A stretch of DNA of 38,761 nucleotides from Flavobacteriales bacterium. GTDB taxonomy: Bacteria; Bacteroidota; Bacteroidia; Flavobacteriales; Flavobacteriaceae. Positions 7,882 to 15,825 of the stretch are shown one piece after another. The stretch covers positions 1 through 38,761 of the forward strand of contig JAAESS010000183.1 of the NCBI GenBank assembly GCA_024229195.1, given 5' to 3'. A program made the translations under genes and the position numbers. Numbering within the stretch: the stretch's first letter is position 1; the number at the start of each line of letters is the position of its first letter. The notes under the pieces are model-generated. The model was not told where the DNA came from. It did no database searches and saw nothing but the letters and a program-made list of their open reading frames with translations.

Positions 7882-8604
7882 ATGGAATTTACCGAAGCGG
7901 TCAACAGAAGAAGATCTGTACGAAAATATGATCCTAATGATCCTATTGATCCGGACAAGGTAAAAGAATGTATTGAGTTATCTACACTGGCACCAAACAG
8001 CAGTAATATGCAGCTTTGGGAATTCTATCATATTACTTCCAAAGATATGTTGAAAAAAATGTCAAGCTATTGCTTTGATCAAAGTGCTGCAAGAACAGCC
8101 CAGCAGATGGTTGTAATTGTCGTTAGAAAAGATTTATGGAAGCGAAGAGCCAAAGCACAGGTTAAAAATCTAAAAGAAGTTTTTGGAGATAAACCAAAAA
8201 ACGAACAATCAAAAAGAGCAAAATTTGCATTTACATATTACCAAAAAATCATTCCACTTGCATATGGTGATTTCTTCGGAATCTTTGGTTATATAAAATA
8301 TGCCATTTATTGGCTGATTGGTCTTTTTAGACCAATTTTTAGACAGGCTAGAAAAAGTGATATGAGAATAGTTGCTCATAAAAGTGCCGGACTTGCAGCA
8401 CAGACTTTTATGTTAGCTATGTCTGACATAAAATACGACACATGTCCTATGGAAGGAATAGATTCCCTTCGGATAAAAAAATTATTGAAACTTCCTTATG
8501 GAGCTGAGATCAATATGGTCATCAGTTGTGGCGTAAGGTTACCTGAGGGGGTTTATGGAGAACGATTCAGAATTCCTTTTGAAGAAGTGTATAAAGTTGT
8601 TTAA
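7882..8604 (+). CDS. Nitroreductase-family protein with a hydrophobic insertion
   Basis: A 240-residue member of the FMN-dependent nitroreductase superfamily. The N-terminal FMN-phosphate motif RRRSVRKYD (residues 9-17), the PNSSNMQLWEF stretch at 38-48 and a PMEG motif near 189-192 are in the right order. Between about residues 84 and 160 there is a Lys/Arg-rich segment followed by a strongly hydrophobic one (YGDFFGIFGYIKYAIYWLIG) that the minimal fold does not need. It may be a membrane-touching or substrate-lid element. The substrate cannot be named: members reduce nitroaromatics, quinones, flavins or enones. It lies 60 bp after leuB and 74 bp before cysE, in the same direction, without a clear promoter. 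Confidence 0.85.
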   Translation: MEFTEAVNRRRSVRKYDPNDPIDPDKVKECIELSTLAPNSSNMQLWEFYHITSKDMLKKMSSYCFDQSAARTAQQMVVIVVRKDLWKRRAKAQVKNLKEVFGDKPKNEQSKRAKFAFTYYQKIIPLAYGDFFGIFGYIKYAIYWLIGLFRPIFRQARKSDMRIVAHKSAGLAAQTFMLAMSDIKYDTCPMEGIDSLRIKKLLKLPYGAEINMVISCGVRLPEGVYGERFRIPFEEVYKVV

Positions 8605-8678
8605 ATAACCGAATAATTGTAATCTTATCCAATTACTATCGTCTTTTTAAACACTCGTTTGACAATTAATAAAGTCCT

Positions 8679-9479
8679 ATGCCAATAGATAAAATCATAC
8701 AAAGTATCAGAAATAATAAACAAAATCATTTGGTTGATTTTAGATTGAAATCAAAAACGGAAGATTTCACTGATTCCTTATTTCATATTTTATTTGATTC
8801 AAAAATATCTGTATCGGAAAATATTAATGCTTTGGCTGATTCTTTTCATGACATATCCAAGATGCTTAAGGAACCAAAGGATATTCGTTTTGAATTGATC
8901 TGGAAAAAATTCCTTGTTCATCTTCCTGACCTTTTACAAAGTCTAAATCAGGACGCCAAATGCATATATCTTCATGACCCTGCCGCTAAAAGCGTAGAGG
9001 AAGTAATTCTTGCCTATCCGGGTTTTTTTGCTATTGCTGTTTACAGATTAAGTCGTGAGTTTCATTTACAAAAAATGCCATTAATACCTAGGATGATGAG
9101 TGAATATGCCCATAGGCTTACAGGTATCGACATCCATCCCGGTGCCAGTATTGGCTCACCTTTTTTTATGGATCACGGAACGGGAGTTGTAATCGGTGAA
9201 AGTGCCATCATTAAAAACAAAGTCAAAATATATCAAGGAGTTACTTTAGGTGCTCTTCAGGTATCCAAAGACATGAAAGATCAGAAAAGGCATCCTACCG
9301 TTCAAGACAATGTAACCATTTATGCCGGTTCTACGATTTTAGGAGGTGATACAGTCATTGGTAAAAACAGTACCATTGGGGGAAATGTATGGCTTACAAA
9401 GTCAGTTCCTGAAAATTCAATTGTGTATCAGGTAACGGATACCAAACTCAAAACAAAAAAAAACCATGAAGACAAGTAG
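8679..9479 (+). CDS. cysE: Serine O-acetyltransferase
   Basis: Makes O-acetylserine from serine and acetyl-CoA, the precursor for cysteine. The 266-residue product has an N-terminal helical region (about 1-140, with YPGFFAIAVYRLSREF near 110), then left-handed beta-helix hexapeptide repeats. The active-site region IHPGASIGSPFFMDHGTGVVIGE holds the catalytic His in MDHG, followed by KIYQGVTLGALQ and the late coils TVIGKNSTIGGNVWLTKSVP. The architecture fits the EpsC/SrpH-type acetyltransferases of Bacteroidota. Its last 14 bases overlap the start of cysM, so the two enzymes of the pathway are translationally coupled. Confidence 0.93.
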   Translation: MPIDKIIQSIRNNKQNHLVDFRLKSKTEDFTDSLFHILFDSKISVSENINALADSFHDISKMLKEPKDIRFELIWKKFLVHLPDLLQSLNQDAKCIYLHDPAAKSVEEVILAYPGFFAIAVYRLSREFHLQKMPLIPRMMSEYAHRLTGIDIHPGASIGSPFFMDHGTGVVIGESAIIKNKVKIYQGVTLGALQVSKDMKDQKRHPTVQDNVTIYAGSTILGGDTVIGKNSTIGGNVWLTKSVPENSIVYQVTDTKLKTKKNHEDK

Positions 9480-10359
9480 TATTCTTGATCTAATAGGAAA
9501 TACACCTCTTGTTGAAGCAAGAGGTCTCATCAAAAATAAAAATGTCAGATTACTTCTAAAAATGGAGGGTAACAATCCGGGCGGAAGCGTAAAGGACAGA
9601 CCTGCCTATAATATGATCAGATCTGCTTTAGAAAGAAAGGAAATTGATCAGCATACCCGACTTATTGAGGCCACCAGCGGAAATACAGGTATCGCATTGG
9701 CGATGATTGCCGGATTCTATAAACTAAATATAGAATTGGTAATGCCTGAAAATTCAACCAAAGAAAGGGTACAGACAATGCGTGCTTTTGGGGCAACAGT
9801 GACGCTCACTTCGGCTGATAAAGGAATTGAGGGATCAAGAGATTATGCCGAAATGAAAGTAAAAAAAGAAGGTTGCCTTATGCTGAATCAATTTGCCAAT
9901 GAAGACAACTGGAAAGCACATTACAAAACTACAGGTCCGGAAATTTGGAGGGATACAGACCATAATGTCACACATTTTGTTTCTGCGATGGGAACGACAG
10001 GTACCATCATGGGTGTCTCTACATTTTTAAAAGAAAAGGATCCATCCATTCAGATCATTGGTGCTCAACCAACTGATCAATCCAAAATTCCGGGTATCCG
10101 TAAATGGCCTGAAGCCTACTTGCCTAAAATTTTTGACCGGTCAAAAGTTGATCGTATTTTAGAAGTCAGTGAAACTGAAGCTCGGGAAATGAGTATAAGA
10201 CTTGCGAGAGAAGAAGGGGTCTTTTCGGGAATGAGTAGTGGCGGATCTGTTACTACTGCCCTTAAAATTGCAAATGAAATAGAGAGTGGTGTGATCGTTT
10301 GCATTATTTGCGACAGAGGAGACCGTTACTTATCATCTGATCTTTTTAATTTTTCATGA
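9466..10359 (+). CDS. cysM: Cysteine synthase (O-acetylserine sulfhydrylase), CysM-like
   Basis: PLP enzyme that replaces the acetyl group of O-acetylserine with sulfide or thiosulfate to give cysteine. The 297-residue chain has the PLP lysine in GGSVKDRPAYNMI (about residue 43), the substrate loop EATSGNTGIALAM, the phosphate-binding GTTGTIMGVS, and a C-terminal CIICDRGDRYLSS with the family's terminal Asp-Arg-Gly-Asp. The short GNTPLVEARGLI start and the length near 300 favour the CysM rather than the CysK branch. ATG 9466-9468 lies within cysE, with a 14-bp overlap. The gene ends 30 bp from the convergent acylase gene; that gap holds a short GAAAAT/ATTTTC inverted repeat without a T-tract. 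Confidence 0.93.
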   Translation: MKTSSILDLIGNTPLVEARGLIKNKNVRLLLKMEGNNPGGSVKDRPAYNMIRSALERKEIDQHTRLIEATSGNTGIALAMIAGFYKLNIELVMPENSTKERVQTMRAFGATVTLTSADKGIEGSRDYAEMKVKKEGCLMLNQFANEDNWKAHYKTTGPEIWRDTDHNVTHFVSAMGTTGTIMGVSTFLKEKDPSIQIIGAQPTDQSKIPGIRKWPEAYLPKIFDRSKVDRILEVSETEAREMSIRLAREEGVFSGMSSGGSVTTALKIANEIESGVIVCIICDRGDRYLSSDLFNFS

Positions 10360-10389
10360 AGAATCCCGAAAATGAATTTTCATCAGTAG

Positions 10390-12744
10390 CTAATTGACAC
10401 TATCCTTTGACGGAAGCAGTACTAAAATATCTTTTGAAGACTTGATCTCATCTTTATTCAGCATCATCTTGATATATTCACCTTTGAGATACTTATCTGC
10501 CTGGTCTTTATAATGTTTACTAAAAACATTTCCTGACTGTCCTGTTGGTAAAATTGCTTTCCCGTTTTCAACATCACTAAAATCAATGATTCTTCTTGTA
10601 GATGGACCAGCCACCACCTCGTACTGACCACTACCATTCAATTTGAACAATTGGTTATTGATTACTTCAATACCTCCATCAGTTTTAAAAGGGCCCACAT
10701 TGAAGAAACCTCTTAGAAGTGAATTTTGATCAAAGGCATGCTTGTGGTTCACTTCCAAAGAAGATGACCACAGCCAATCATCGATATCATCTCCATATTG
10801 ATCTTCTAGCTCTTTTATTGCCTCGTGAAAAGATCTGGTAATGATCTCGTCCTTTAACTCCTTCACCTCTTTTGTTTCAATATCATCCCACCATTTAGAC
10901 CTATTCAATCTCATTTGTTTTGCAATTTGTCTTTTGTACAAATGCGTTTGCAAAAACTGTTCAAATTTCTCTTGGCCCATTTCATCAGCGAAAGTATTTT
11001 CTAAAAAATTATAGATGAATTTAAAATAGATTGTTGGCGCCACTAATTCTTTTTTATAGTCTCCTTTCCATGATTTTAAAATTGCTATAGCTTCTTTTTC
11101 TGTTTCAGATAAATTTACTTTAGAAATATTTTCCAGAATGATTTTAACAAGCATAGGACTGACTGACGATTGCACATCATTGAGCATTTTCTCGACATCA
11201 GCGCTTGTAAAAGCATCATTACTTTCCAAAAGTTCAACAATGCGTTTTGCCCGATCCTCAGGTAGATAATACCCTGGATAGAGTTTCCCATTCACCTCTT
11301 CAGGTTGGTTATTTGCCGAATACACATAATGCCATGATGGATTGATGGCTTGGGGGTTTTGTTCAAAATCCAAATAGCTTATTTTTTCATCAATCTCATT
11401 TGATCCATTTAAGATAAATTTTGTGTGAACTCCTTCCTCTCTTTCGTATAATTTTCCTGTACCAAACCATGCAATATTTCCTTTCGCATCACCGTACATC
11501 ATATTTAATCCAGGGGCATTAATCTTTGAAACAGCATCTCTGAATTCAATCAATGAAGTGGCATGAGATGCCTTATATGTTATATCGAGGAGATCTGTAG
11601 GCTTTTTCAAATAAATCCAGTCCATAGAGATTTTTCTTTCCTCAACCAAACCCTCTAAAAATCCATTCATAAGTGGACCATGCGGACCGGTTTTGACTTC
11701 AAAAACCACATCTTCACTATTTTTCACTTTAATAATTTCTTCACGAACTTTATATTGCTGATTTATATCTTCCTCAAAGAAATCAACATCGTCATTCTCA
11801 AACATTGTAATCCCAATAGCAATATCATGGTTATGACCCAGAACAGGAAAAGGGCTCAATGCCAAATGGAAACCATACATTTCAGTTTTAGGTGTAATTA
11901 AATGTGCTTGATACCAAACTGAGGGCTGTGAGAATCCAATATGCGGATCATTGGCAAAAATTACCTTTCCGTTTTTTGTCTTTTGGGGTCCGATGACCCA
12001 ACTATTACTTCCAACAAAAGGAGAAACAGGTAAACTATCCACGATATTATTGATTGATTTTCCTGTTTGTGCCATCATTCTTTTTACACCTCTTGAATTC
12101 TTTATTAAGGTAGATCTCGGGCTAATATCAAGATCCAGATCCAGTAGGTAATTTTTACCTAATGCTTCCTTCAAATCAGTCAGTAAAAGATCCGTTTTAT
12201 GGGCTTGGGCAAAACTAAAAGCCATATACCCATAAACATTATAGATATCCTTAATTGAAAAATGTTCCTTCTCAACTCCGATCAATTGATACTCTATTGG
12301 AGTTTTTCCTTCATCAATGAAATTATTGATACCATCTAAATATGCCTGCGACAATAAAAAAGATTGTGAAGAGCTATCGATCTGCTCTATGAAATTCTTA
12401 GCAGCATACTCAACCCCCATACCCCGGAAGAGCTTATCAGTTTTCACCAATTGTTCACCAAATATTTCAGCAAGTCTACCTGCTGCTATCCTCCTAATAA
12501 GCTCCATTTGCCAAAGGCGATCCTGAGCATGAACATAACCAAGGGCTTGATAAGCATCTGCTTCACTATTTGCAAAAATATGAGGAACACCATAAGTGTC
12601 AAAGTAAACACTCACCTCTTCCTGGAGTCCTTCAATGGTTTTACTTCCATTGTAAACGGGTTTGTTATTTTGAACAAAAATAAAAGCAACAACTGCCAAT
12701 AATATGGCAATAGTTAATAGAAAATAAGCAACTTTTTTGAGCAT
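10390..12744 (-). CDS. Penicillin acylase-family Ntn-hydrolase, exported
   Basis: Hydrolyses an amide bond; family members act on penicillins, acyl-homoserine lactones, cyclic lipopeptides or other acyl-amides, and the substrate here cannot be told. Residues 1-26 form a signal or anchor helix (KKVAYFLLTIAILLAVVAFIF), so the enzyme is periplasmic or membrane-tethered. An alpha region follows with the YGVPHIFANSEADAYQALGY motif (51-70). The self-cleavage site is Gly245|Ser246 in VGSNSWV, Ser246 becoming the N-terminal nucleophile of the beta chain. ANDPHIG and a later YSANNQP with the conserved Asn complete the active site. At 784 residues it is full length. It has its own promoter-like box at 12762-12769 and is separated from coxA by a terminator. 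Confidence 0.92.
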   Translation of the reverse strand: MLKKVAYFLLTIAILLAVVAFIFVQNNKPVYNGSKTIEGLQEEVSVYFDTYGVPHIFANSEADAYQALGYVHAQDRLWQMELIRRIAAGRLAEIFGEQLVKTDKLFRGMGVEYAAKNFIEQIDSSSQSFLLSQAYLDGINNFIDEGKTPIEYQLIGVEKEHFSIKDIYNVYGYMAFSFAQAHKTDLLLTDLKEALGKNYLLDLDLDISPRSTLIKNSRGVKRMMAQTGKSINNIVDSLPVSPFVGSNSWVIGPQKTKNGKVIFANDPHIGFSQPSVWYQAHLITPKTEMYGFHLALSPFPVLGHNHDIAIGITMFENDDVDFFEEDINQQYKVREEIIKVKNSEDVVFEVKTGPHGPLMNGFLEGLVEERKISMDWIYLKKPTDLLDITYKASHATSLIEFRDAVSKINAPGLNMMYGDAKGNIAWFGTGKLYEREEGVHTKFILNGSNEIDEKISYLDFEQNPQAINPSWHYVYSANNQPEEVNGKLYPGYYLPEDRAKRIVELLESNDAFTSADVEKMLNDVQSSVSPMLVKIILENISKVNLSETEKEAIAILKSWKGDYKKELVAPTIYFKFIYNFLENTFADEMGQEKFEQFLQTHLYKRQIAKQMRLNRSKWWDDIETKEVKELKDEIITRSFHEAIKELEDQYGDDIDDWLWSSSLEVNHKHAFDQNSLLRGFFNVGPFKTDGGIEVINNQLFKLNGSGQYEVVAGPSTRRIIDFSDVENGKAILPTGQSGNVFSKHYKDQADKYLKGEYIKMMLNKDEIKSSKDILVLLPSKDSVN

Positions 12745-12761
12745 TTTAAACTGAATTTAGT

Positions 12762-12769
12762 CAAATATA
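12762..12769 (-). promoter_or_regulatory. Candidate -7 box for the penicillin acylase gene
   Basis: The minus strand reads TATATTTG (plus CAAATATA), an exact match to TAnnTTTG, 17 bp before the acylase ATG. A TTG lies 15 bp further upstream (plus CAA, 12785-12787), slightly closer than the usual -33 spacing and inside the coxA terminator. The predicted leader would be only about a dozen bases. Confidence 0.45.
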
Positions 12770-12772
12770 GGC

Positions 12773-12800
12773 AAAAAAAAACCTCAATAAAATTGAGGTT
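12773..12800 (-). terminator. Rho-independent terminator after coxA
   Basis: A perfect 9-bp stem AACCTCAAT / ATTGAGGTT (12800-12780) with a 3-nt loop is followed on the minus strand by seven or more T (12779-12773). It starts 32 bp after the coxA stop codon and ends the cox transcript before the acylase gene. Confidence 0.88.
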
Positions 12801-12832
12801 CAAAAAATGTGATTTTTAATTAGTAGTAGCTT

Positions 12833-14605
12833 TTAAAACTCCTCTTCACCTTCTCTGATCGGTACGATCTGAGGTGTAAAATCTTGTCCGCCCCATAATT
12901 CACCATTCTCATCTGTCTTACTGTAATCGTAAGCCCAGCGATGTACTTCTGGAATCTCTCCAGGCCAGTTTCCATGCATGTGTTCGACTGGTGTAGTCCA
13001 TTCGAGTGAATTTCCTTTCCAGGGATTCTGAACAGCTTTCTTTCCTTTTGCGATGCTAAAGAAGAAATTGGCAAGAAAAATCAATTGTGCCAAACCACCA
13101 ATTAAAGCAAAAACCGTAATTACTTTATTGATATGTAAAAGATCTTCGAACATTGGGAATGCAGAATTACTGTAATATCTTCTCGGTAAACCAGCGAGTC
13201 CTATAAAGTGCATCGGGAAGAATACCCCGTAAGCAGAAATTGCAGTGATCCAGAAATGGAGATATCCCATATCCTTATTCATCATCTTTCCGTACATCTT
13301 CGGGAACCAATGGTAAACTCCGGCAAACATTCCAAACAAGGCAGAAATACCCATTACAAGATGGAAATGCGCCACAACAAACATGGTATCATGAACATTT
13401 ATATCCAAGGCACTATCTCCCAGAATCAATCCGGTAAGTCCTCCTGTAATAAAGGTAGAGACCATCCCAATTGAAAACAGCATTGCTGGATTCAATTGCA
13501 AATTACCCTTCCACAAGGTTGTGATATAATTAAATGCCTTCACTGCAGAAGGAATTGCGATCAACAAAGTTGTAAACGTAAAAACGGAACCTAAGAAAGG
13601 ATTCATTCCAGTCACAAACATGTGGTGCCCCCATACGATTGTTGACAGAAAAGCGATTGCCATGATAGATCCTATCATAGCCCGATAACCAAATATCGGT
13701 TTACGCGCATTCGTAGAAACTACCTCTGAGGTAATTCCAAGTGCTGGTAATAAAATAATGTATACTTCAGGATGTCCTAAAAACCAGAACAGGTGTTCAA
13801 ATAAAATAGGCGACCCTCCTTTATAATGTAAAACTTCTCCTTGAATAAAAATATCTGATAGATAGAAGGAAGTTCCAAAACTTCTGTCAAATATCAATAG
13901 TAAGGCAGCAGACAATAAAACCGGGAACGAGATTACCCCGATAATTGCCGTCACAAAGAATGCCCATATAGTTAGAGGCAAACGTGTCATTTTCATTCCT
14001 TTTGTTCGAAGGTTCAATACCGTAACGATGTAATTCAATGAACCCATCAGCGATGAAGCGATAAAGATCGCCATAGAAACCAACCAAAGTGTCATACCAA
14101 GTCCTGAACCGGCCATAGCCTGAGGTAAAGCACTCAATGGTGGATAGATTGTCCATCCTGCTGAAGCCATTCCTGTGTGTACAAAAATTGAAAGGAACAT
14201 GATCAAACTTGATATAAAGAATAACCAGTAGGAGATCATATTCAAAAATCCTGAAGCCATATCTCTAGCCCCTATTTGCAATGGAATCAGTAAATTACTG
14301 AAGGTTCCACTCAATCCAGCAGTAAGAACAAAGAATACCATAATGGTTCCGTGTATTGTAACTAGTCCCATATACATATCCGGTGTCATCTGACCTCCTT
14401 CTCCTCCCTTTCCTAGGAATGCTTCTATAATACTAAAACTTTGATCCGGATAGGCTAATTGTAAACGGAACAACATAGACATAAATACCCCAACTACACC
14501 CATAAACATACCGGTGATCAGGTATTGTTTAGCGATCATTTTATGATCTTGACTAAAAATGTATTTGGTTATAAATGTTTCTTTATGATGATGATGATCT
14601 GACAT
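12833..14605 (-). CDS. coxA: Cytochrome c oxidase subunit I (A1-type haem-copper oxidase)
   Basis: Catalytic subunit that reduces oxygen to water and pumps protons in the inner membrane. The 590-residue protein shows the 12-helix pattern and all metal ligands: His85 (low-spin haem), CuB ligands His278 with cross-linked Tyr282 in GHPEVYI, His327-His328, and His413/His415 in AHFHLVMG. Proton channels look intact: Asn104/Asp115 (D channel entry), Glu280 (A1-type glutamate) and Lys356 in AIPSAVKAF (K channel). A His-rich N-terminus (HHHH at 4-7) precedes the first helix. It follows coxB by 29 bp. Subunits III and IV and the haem and copper insertion genes are not in the window. Confidence 0.97.
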   Translation of the reverse strand: MSDHHHHKETFITKYIFSQDHKMIAKQYLITGMFMGVVGVFMSMLFRLQLAYPDQSFSIIEAFLGKGGEGGQMTPDMYMGLVTIHGTIMVFFVLTAGLSGTFSNLLIPLQIGARDMASGFLNMISYWLFFISSLIMFLSIFVHTGMASAGWTIYPPLSALPQAMAGSGLGMTLWLVSMAIFIASSLMGSLNYIVTVLNLRTKGMKMTRLPLTIWAFFVTAIIGVISFPVLLSAALLLIFDRSFGTSFYLSDIFIQGEVLHYKGGSPILFEHLFWFLGHPEVYIILLPALGITSEVVSTNARKPIFGYRAMIGSIMAIAFLSTIVWGHHMFVTGMNPFLGSVFTFTTLLIAIPSAVKAFNYITTLWKGNLQLNPAMLFSIGMVSTFITGGLTGLILGDSALDINVHDTMFVVAHFHLVMGISALFGMFAGVYHWFPKMYGKMMNKDMGYLHFWITAISAYGVFFPMHFIGLAGLPRRYYSNSAFPMFEDLLHINKVITVFALIGGLAQLIFLANFFFSIAKGKKAVQNPWKGNSLEWTTPVEHMHGNWPGEIPEVHRWAYDYSKTDENGELWGGQDFTPQIVPIREGEEEF

Positions 14606-14634
14606 TTTCCTTAAATAAGTTTTTAGATTAATGC

Positions 14635-15660
14635 TTAGTTATTAATAACCTCTGCTAAAGTTTTTTGCTCTTTTAACCATTTGTTGAAATCTTCCTCTTC
14701 TTCAACTACAACTTTCATTTGCATGTTGTAATGAGAAGCTCCACATATTTTATTACAAAGCAATAAGTAATCAAATTCAACGATCTCCTCATTTCCATTT
14801 GAGCGTCTTAATTCATTAATTGCATCGAATTTCGCTTTTGTATCTTCATCTAACCTCATATCTTCAGTTGTCACTGTAGGCGTAAAACCAAACGAAGTTA
14901 TCATTCCCGGAACACAATTTATCTGAGCTCTAAAATGTGGCATATAAGCTGAGTGTAAAACATCCTGGGATCTAAATTTAAAGATCACTTTTCTGCCTTT
15001 CGGTAAGTGCAGTTCTCTAACAGGAATATCATCAGCAGAATTTTTGTCTGTCATATCAACACCCATGGTATTGATACCTTTGATAAAGTTGACATGCCCT
15101 ACGCCTAACTCATTATCATCTCCTGCATATCTTGCTTCCCAAACAAATTGTTTGGCATAAACCTCAATGATTAATGGATTTTCTGAATCAGACAGGTCTT
15201 GAACATTATTCCAGGTCCACAAACCGTAAATAATTAATACTGATAGTACGATTGTTGGTGCCACTGTCCACCACATTTCCAGTTTATGACTATCTGCATA
15301 AAAAAGGGCTTTGCGCCCCTTGATTCCACGATATTTAAATGTAAAGTAGTAGATTAAAAACTGAGTGATAAATTGGACTACGAGGATCAAACCCATGGTA
15401 ATCACAAAAAGCTTATCAATATCCTCGCCTTCAAGTGATGCTGATTGACGCGGTAAAAGCACCACTCTGCCTTGAAACATAGAGTAGAGCATCAATCCAT
15501 ATACAAAGCCTCCTAATCCCAACATCAACCACCCGTTGATATTGTTTTCCTTTTCCGTTGCGACCTGATCCTTCTTTGTTAAACCTAATAATTTAAAAAA
15601 CTGCCAAAACGCCGTCGCAATTACAAAAAATATAAGAATATAAAATAGTGCTTTCATCAA
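14635..15660 (-). CDS. coxB: Cytochrome c oxidase subunit II, CuA-containing
   Basis: Accepts electrons from a c-type cytochrome and passes them through CuA to subunit I. The 341-residue product begins with two extra hydrophobic segments (about 3-25 and 43-68). Then come the two canonical membrane helices (KLFVITMGLILVVQFITQF and WWTVAPTIVLSVLIIYGLW). A periplasmic cupredoxin domain follows. CuA ligands: His in DVLHSAYMP, then Cys302, Cys306, His310 and Met313 in CNKICGASHYNM. The usual Glu between the cysteines (C-x-E-x-C) is Lys304 here; that residue binds copper through its backbone, so activity is plausible. No haem c domain is fused. It has its own -7 box upstream, after a terminator behind actF. 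Confidence 0.95.
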   Translation of the reverse strand: MMKALFYILIFFVIATAFWQFFKLLGLTKKDQVATEKENNINGWLMLGLGGFVYGLMLYSMFQGRVVLLPRQSASLEGEDIDKLFVITMGLILVVQFITQFLIYYFTFKYRGIKGRKALFYADSHKLEMWWTVAPTIVLSVLIIYGLWTWNNVQDLSDSENPLIIEVYAKQFVWEARYAGDDNELGVGHVNFIKGINTMGVDMTDKNSADDIPVRELHLPKGRKVIFKFRSQDVLHSAYMPHFRAQINCVPGMITSFGFTPTVTTEDMRLDEDTKAKFDAINELRRSNGNEEIVEFDYLLLCNKICGASHYNMQMKVVVEEEEDFNKWLKEQKTLAEVINN

Positions 15661-15695
15661 TAATATATAAGTTTATAAGCGGATTTTCTGTGCCG

Positions 15696-15703
15696 CAAAT
15701 ATA
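15696..15703 (-). promoter_or_regulatory. Candidate -7 box for coxBA
   Basis: The minus strand reads TATATTTG (plus CAAATATA), a perfect TAnnTTTG match, 35 bp before the coxB ATG and downstream of the hairpin behind actF. The same 8-mer precedes the acylase gene. A TTG at -33 was not found, so confidence is moderate. Confidence 0.45.
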
Positions 15704-15769
15704 AAGAAAAATATTAATTTTTATGATTTATATCAGCTTTAAGCCAAAAAAAAATCAATAAATTATCCG

Positions 15770-15805
15770 GGTAAAAATTAAGGTTGTCAAATCAATGACA
15801 ACCTT
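15770..15805 (-). terminator. Hairpin terminator between actF and coxB
   Basis: TGACAACCTT / AAGGTTGTCA form a perfect 10-bp stem (15780-15789 with 15796-15805) and a 6-nt loop, 20 bp after the actF stop. On the minus strand AATTTTT follows at once and a run of nine T comes 25 bp later. On the plus strand TTGTTTTTT follows, so it may work both ways. It probably limits read-through from the act genes into coxBA. Confidence 0.7.
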
Positions 15806-15825
15806 TTGTTTTTTATATGGTTAGC

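Noticed and set aside
10360-10389. GAAAAT/ATTTTC inverted repeat between convergent cysM and the acylase gene
   Set aside because: Only six AT-rich pairs, minimal loop and no T-tract on either strand; too weak for a terminator call.
12820-13074. 84-codon frame overlapping the end of coxA
   Set aside because: Same strand but another frame of a gene with all catalytic residues; no independent support.
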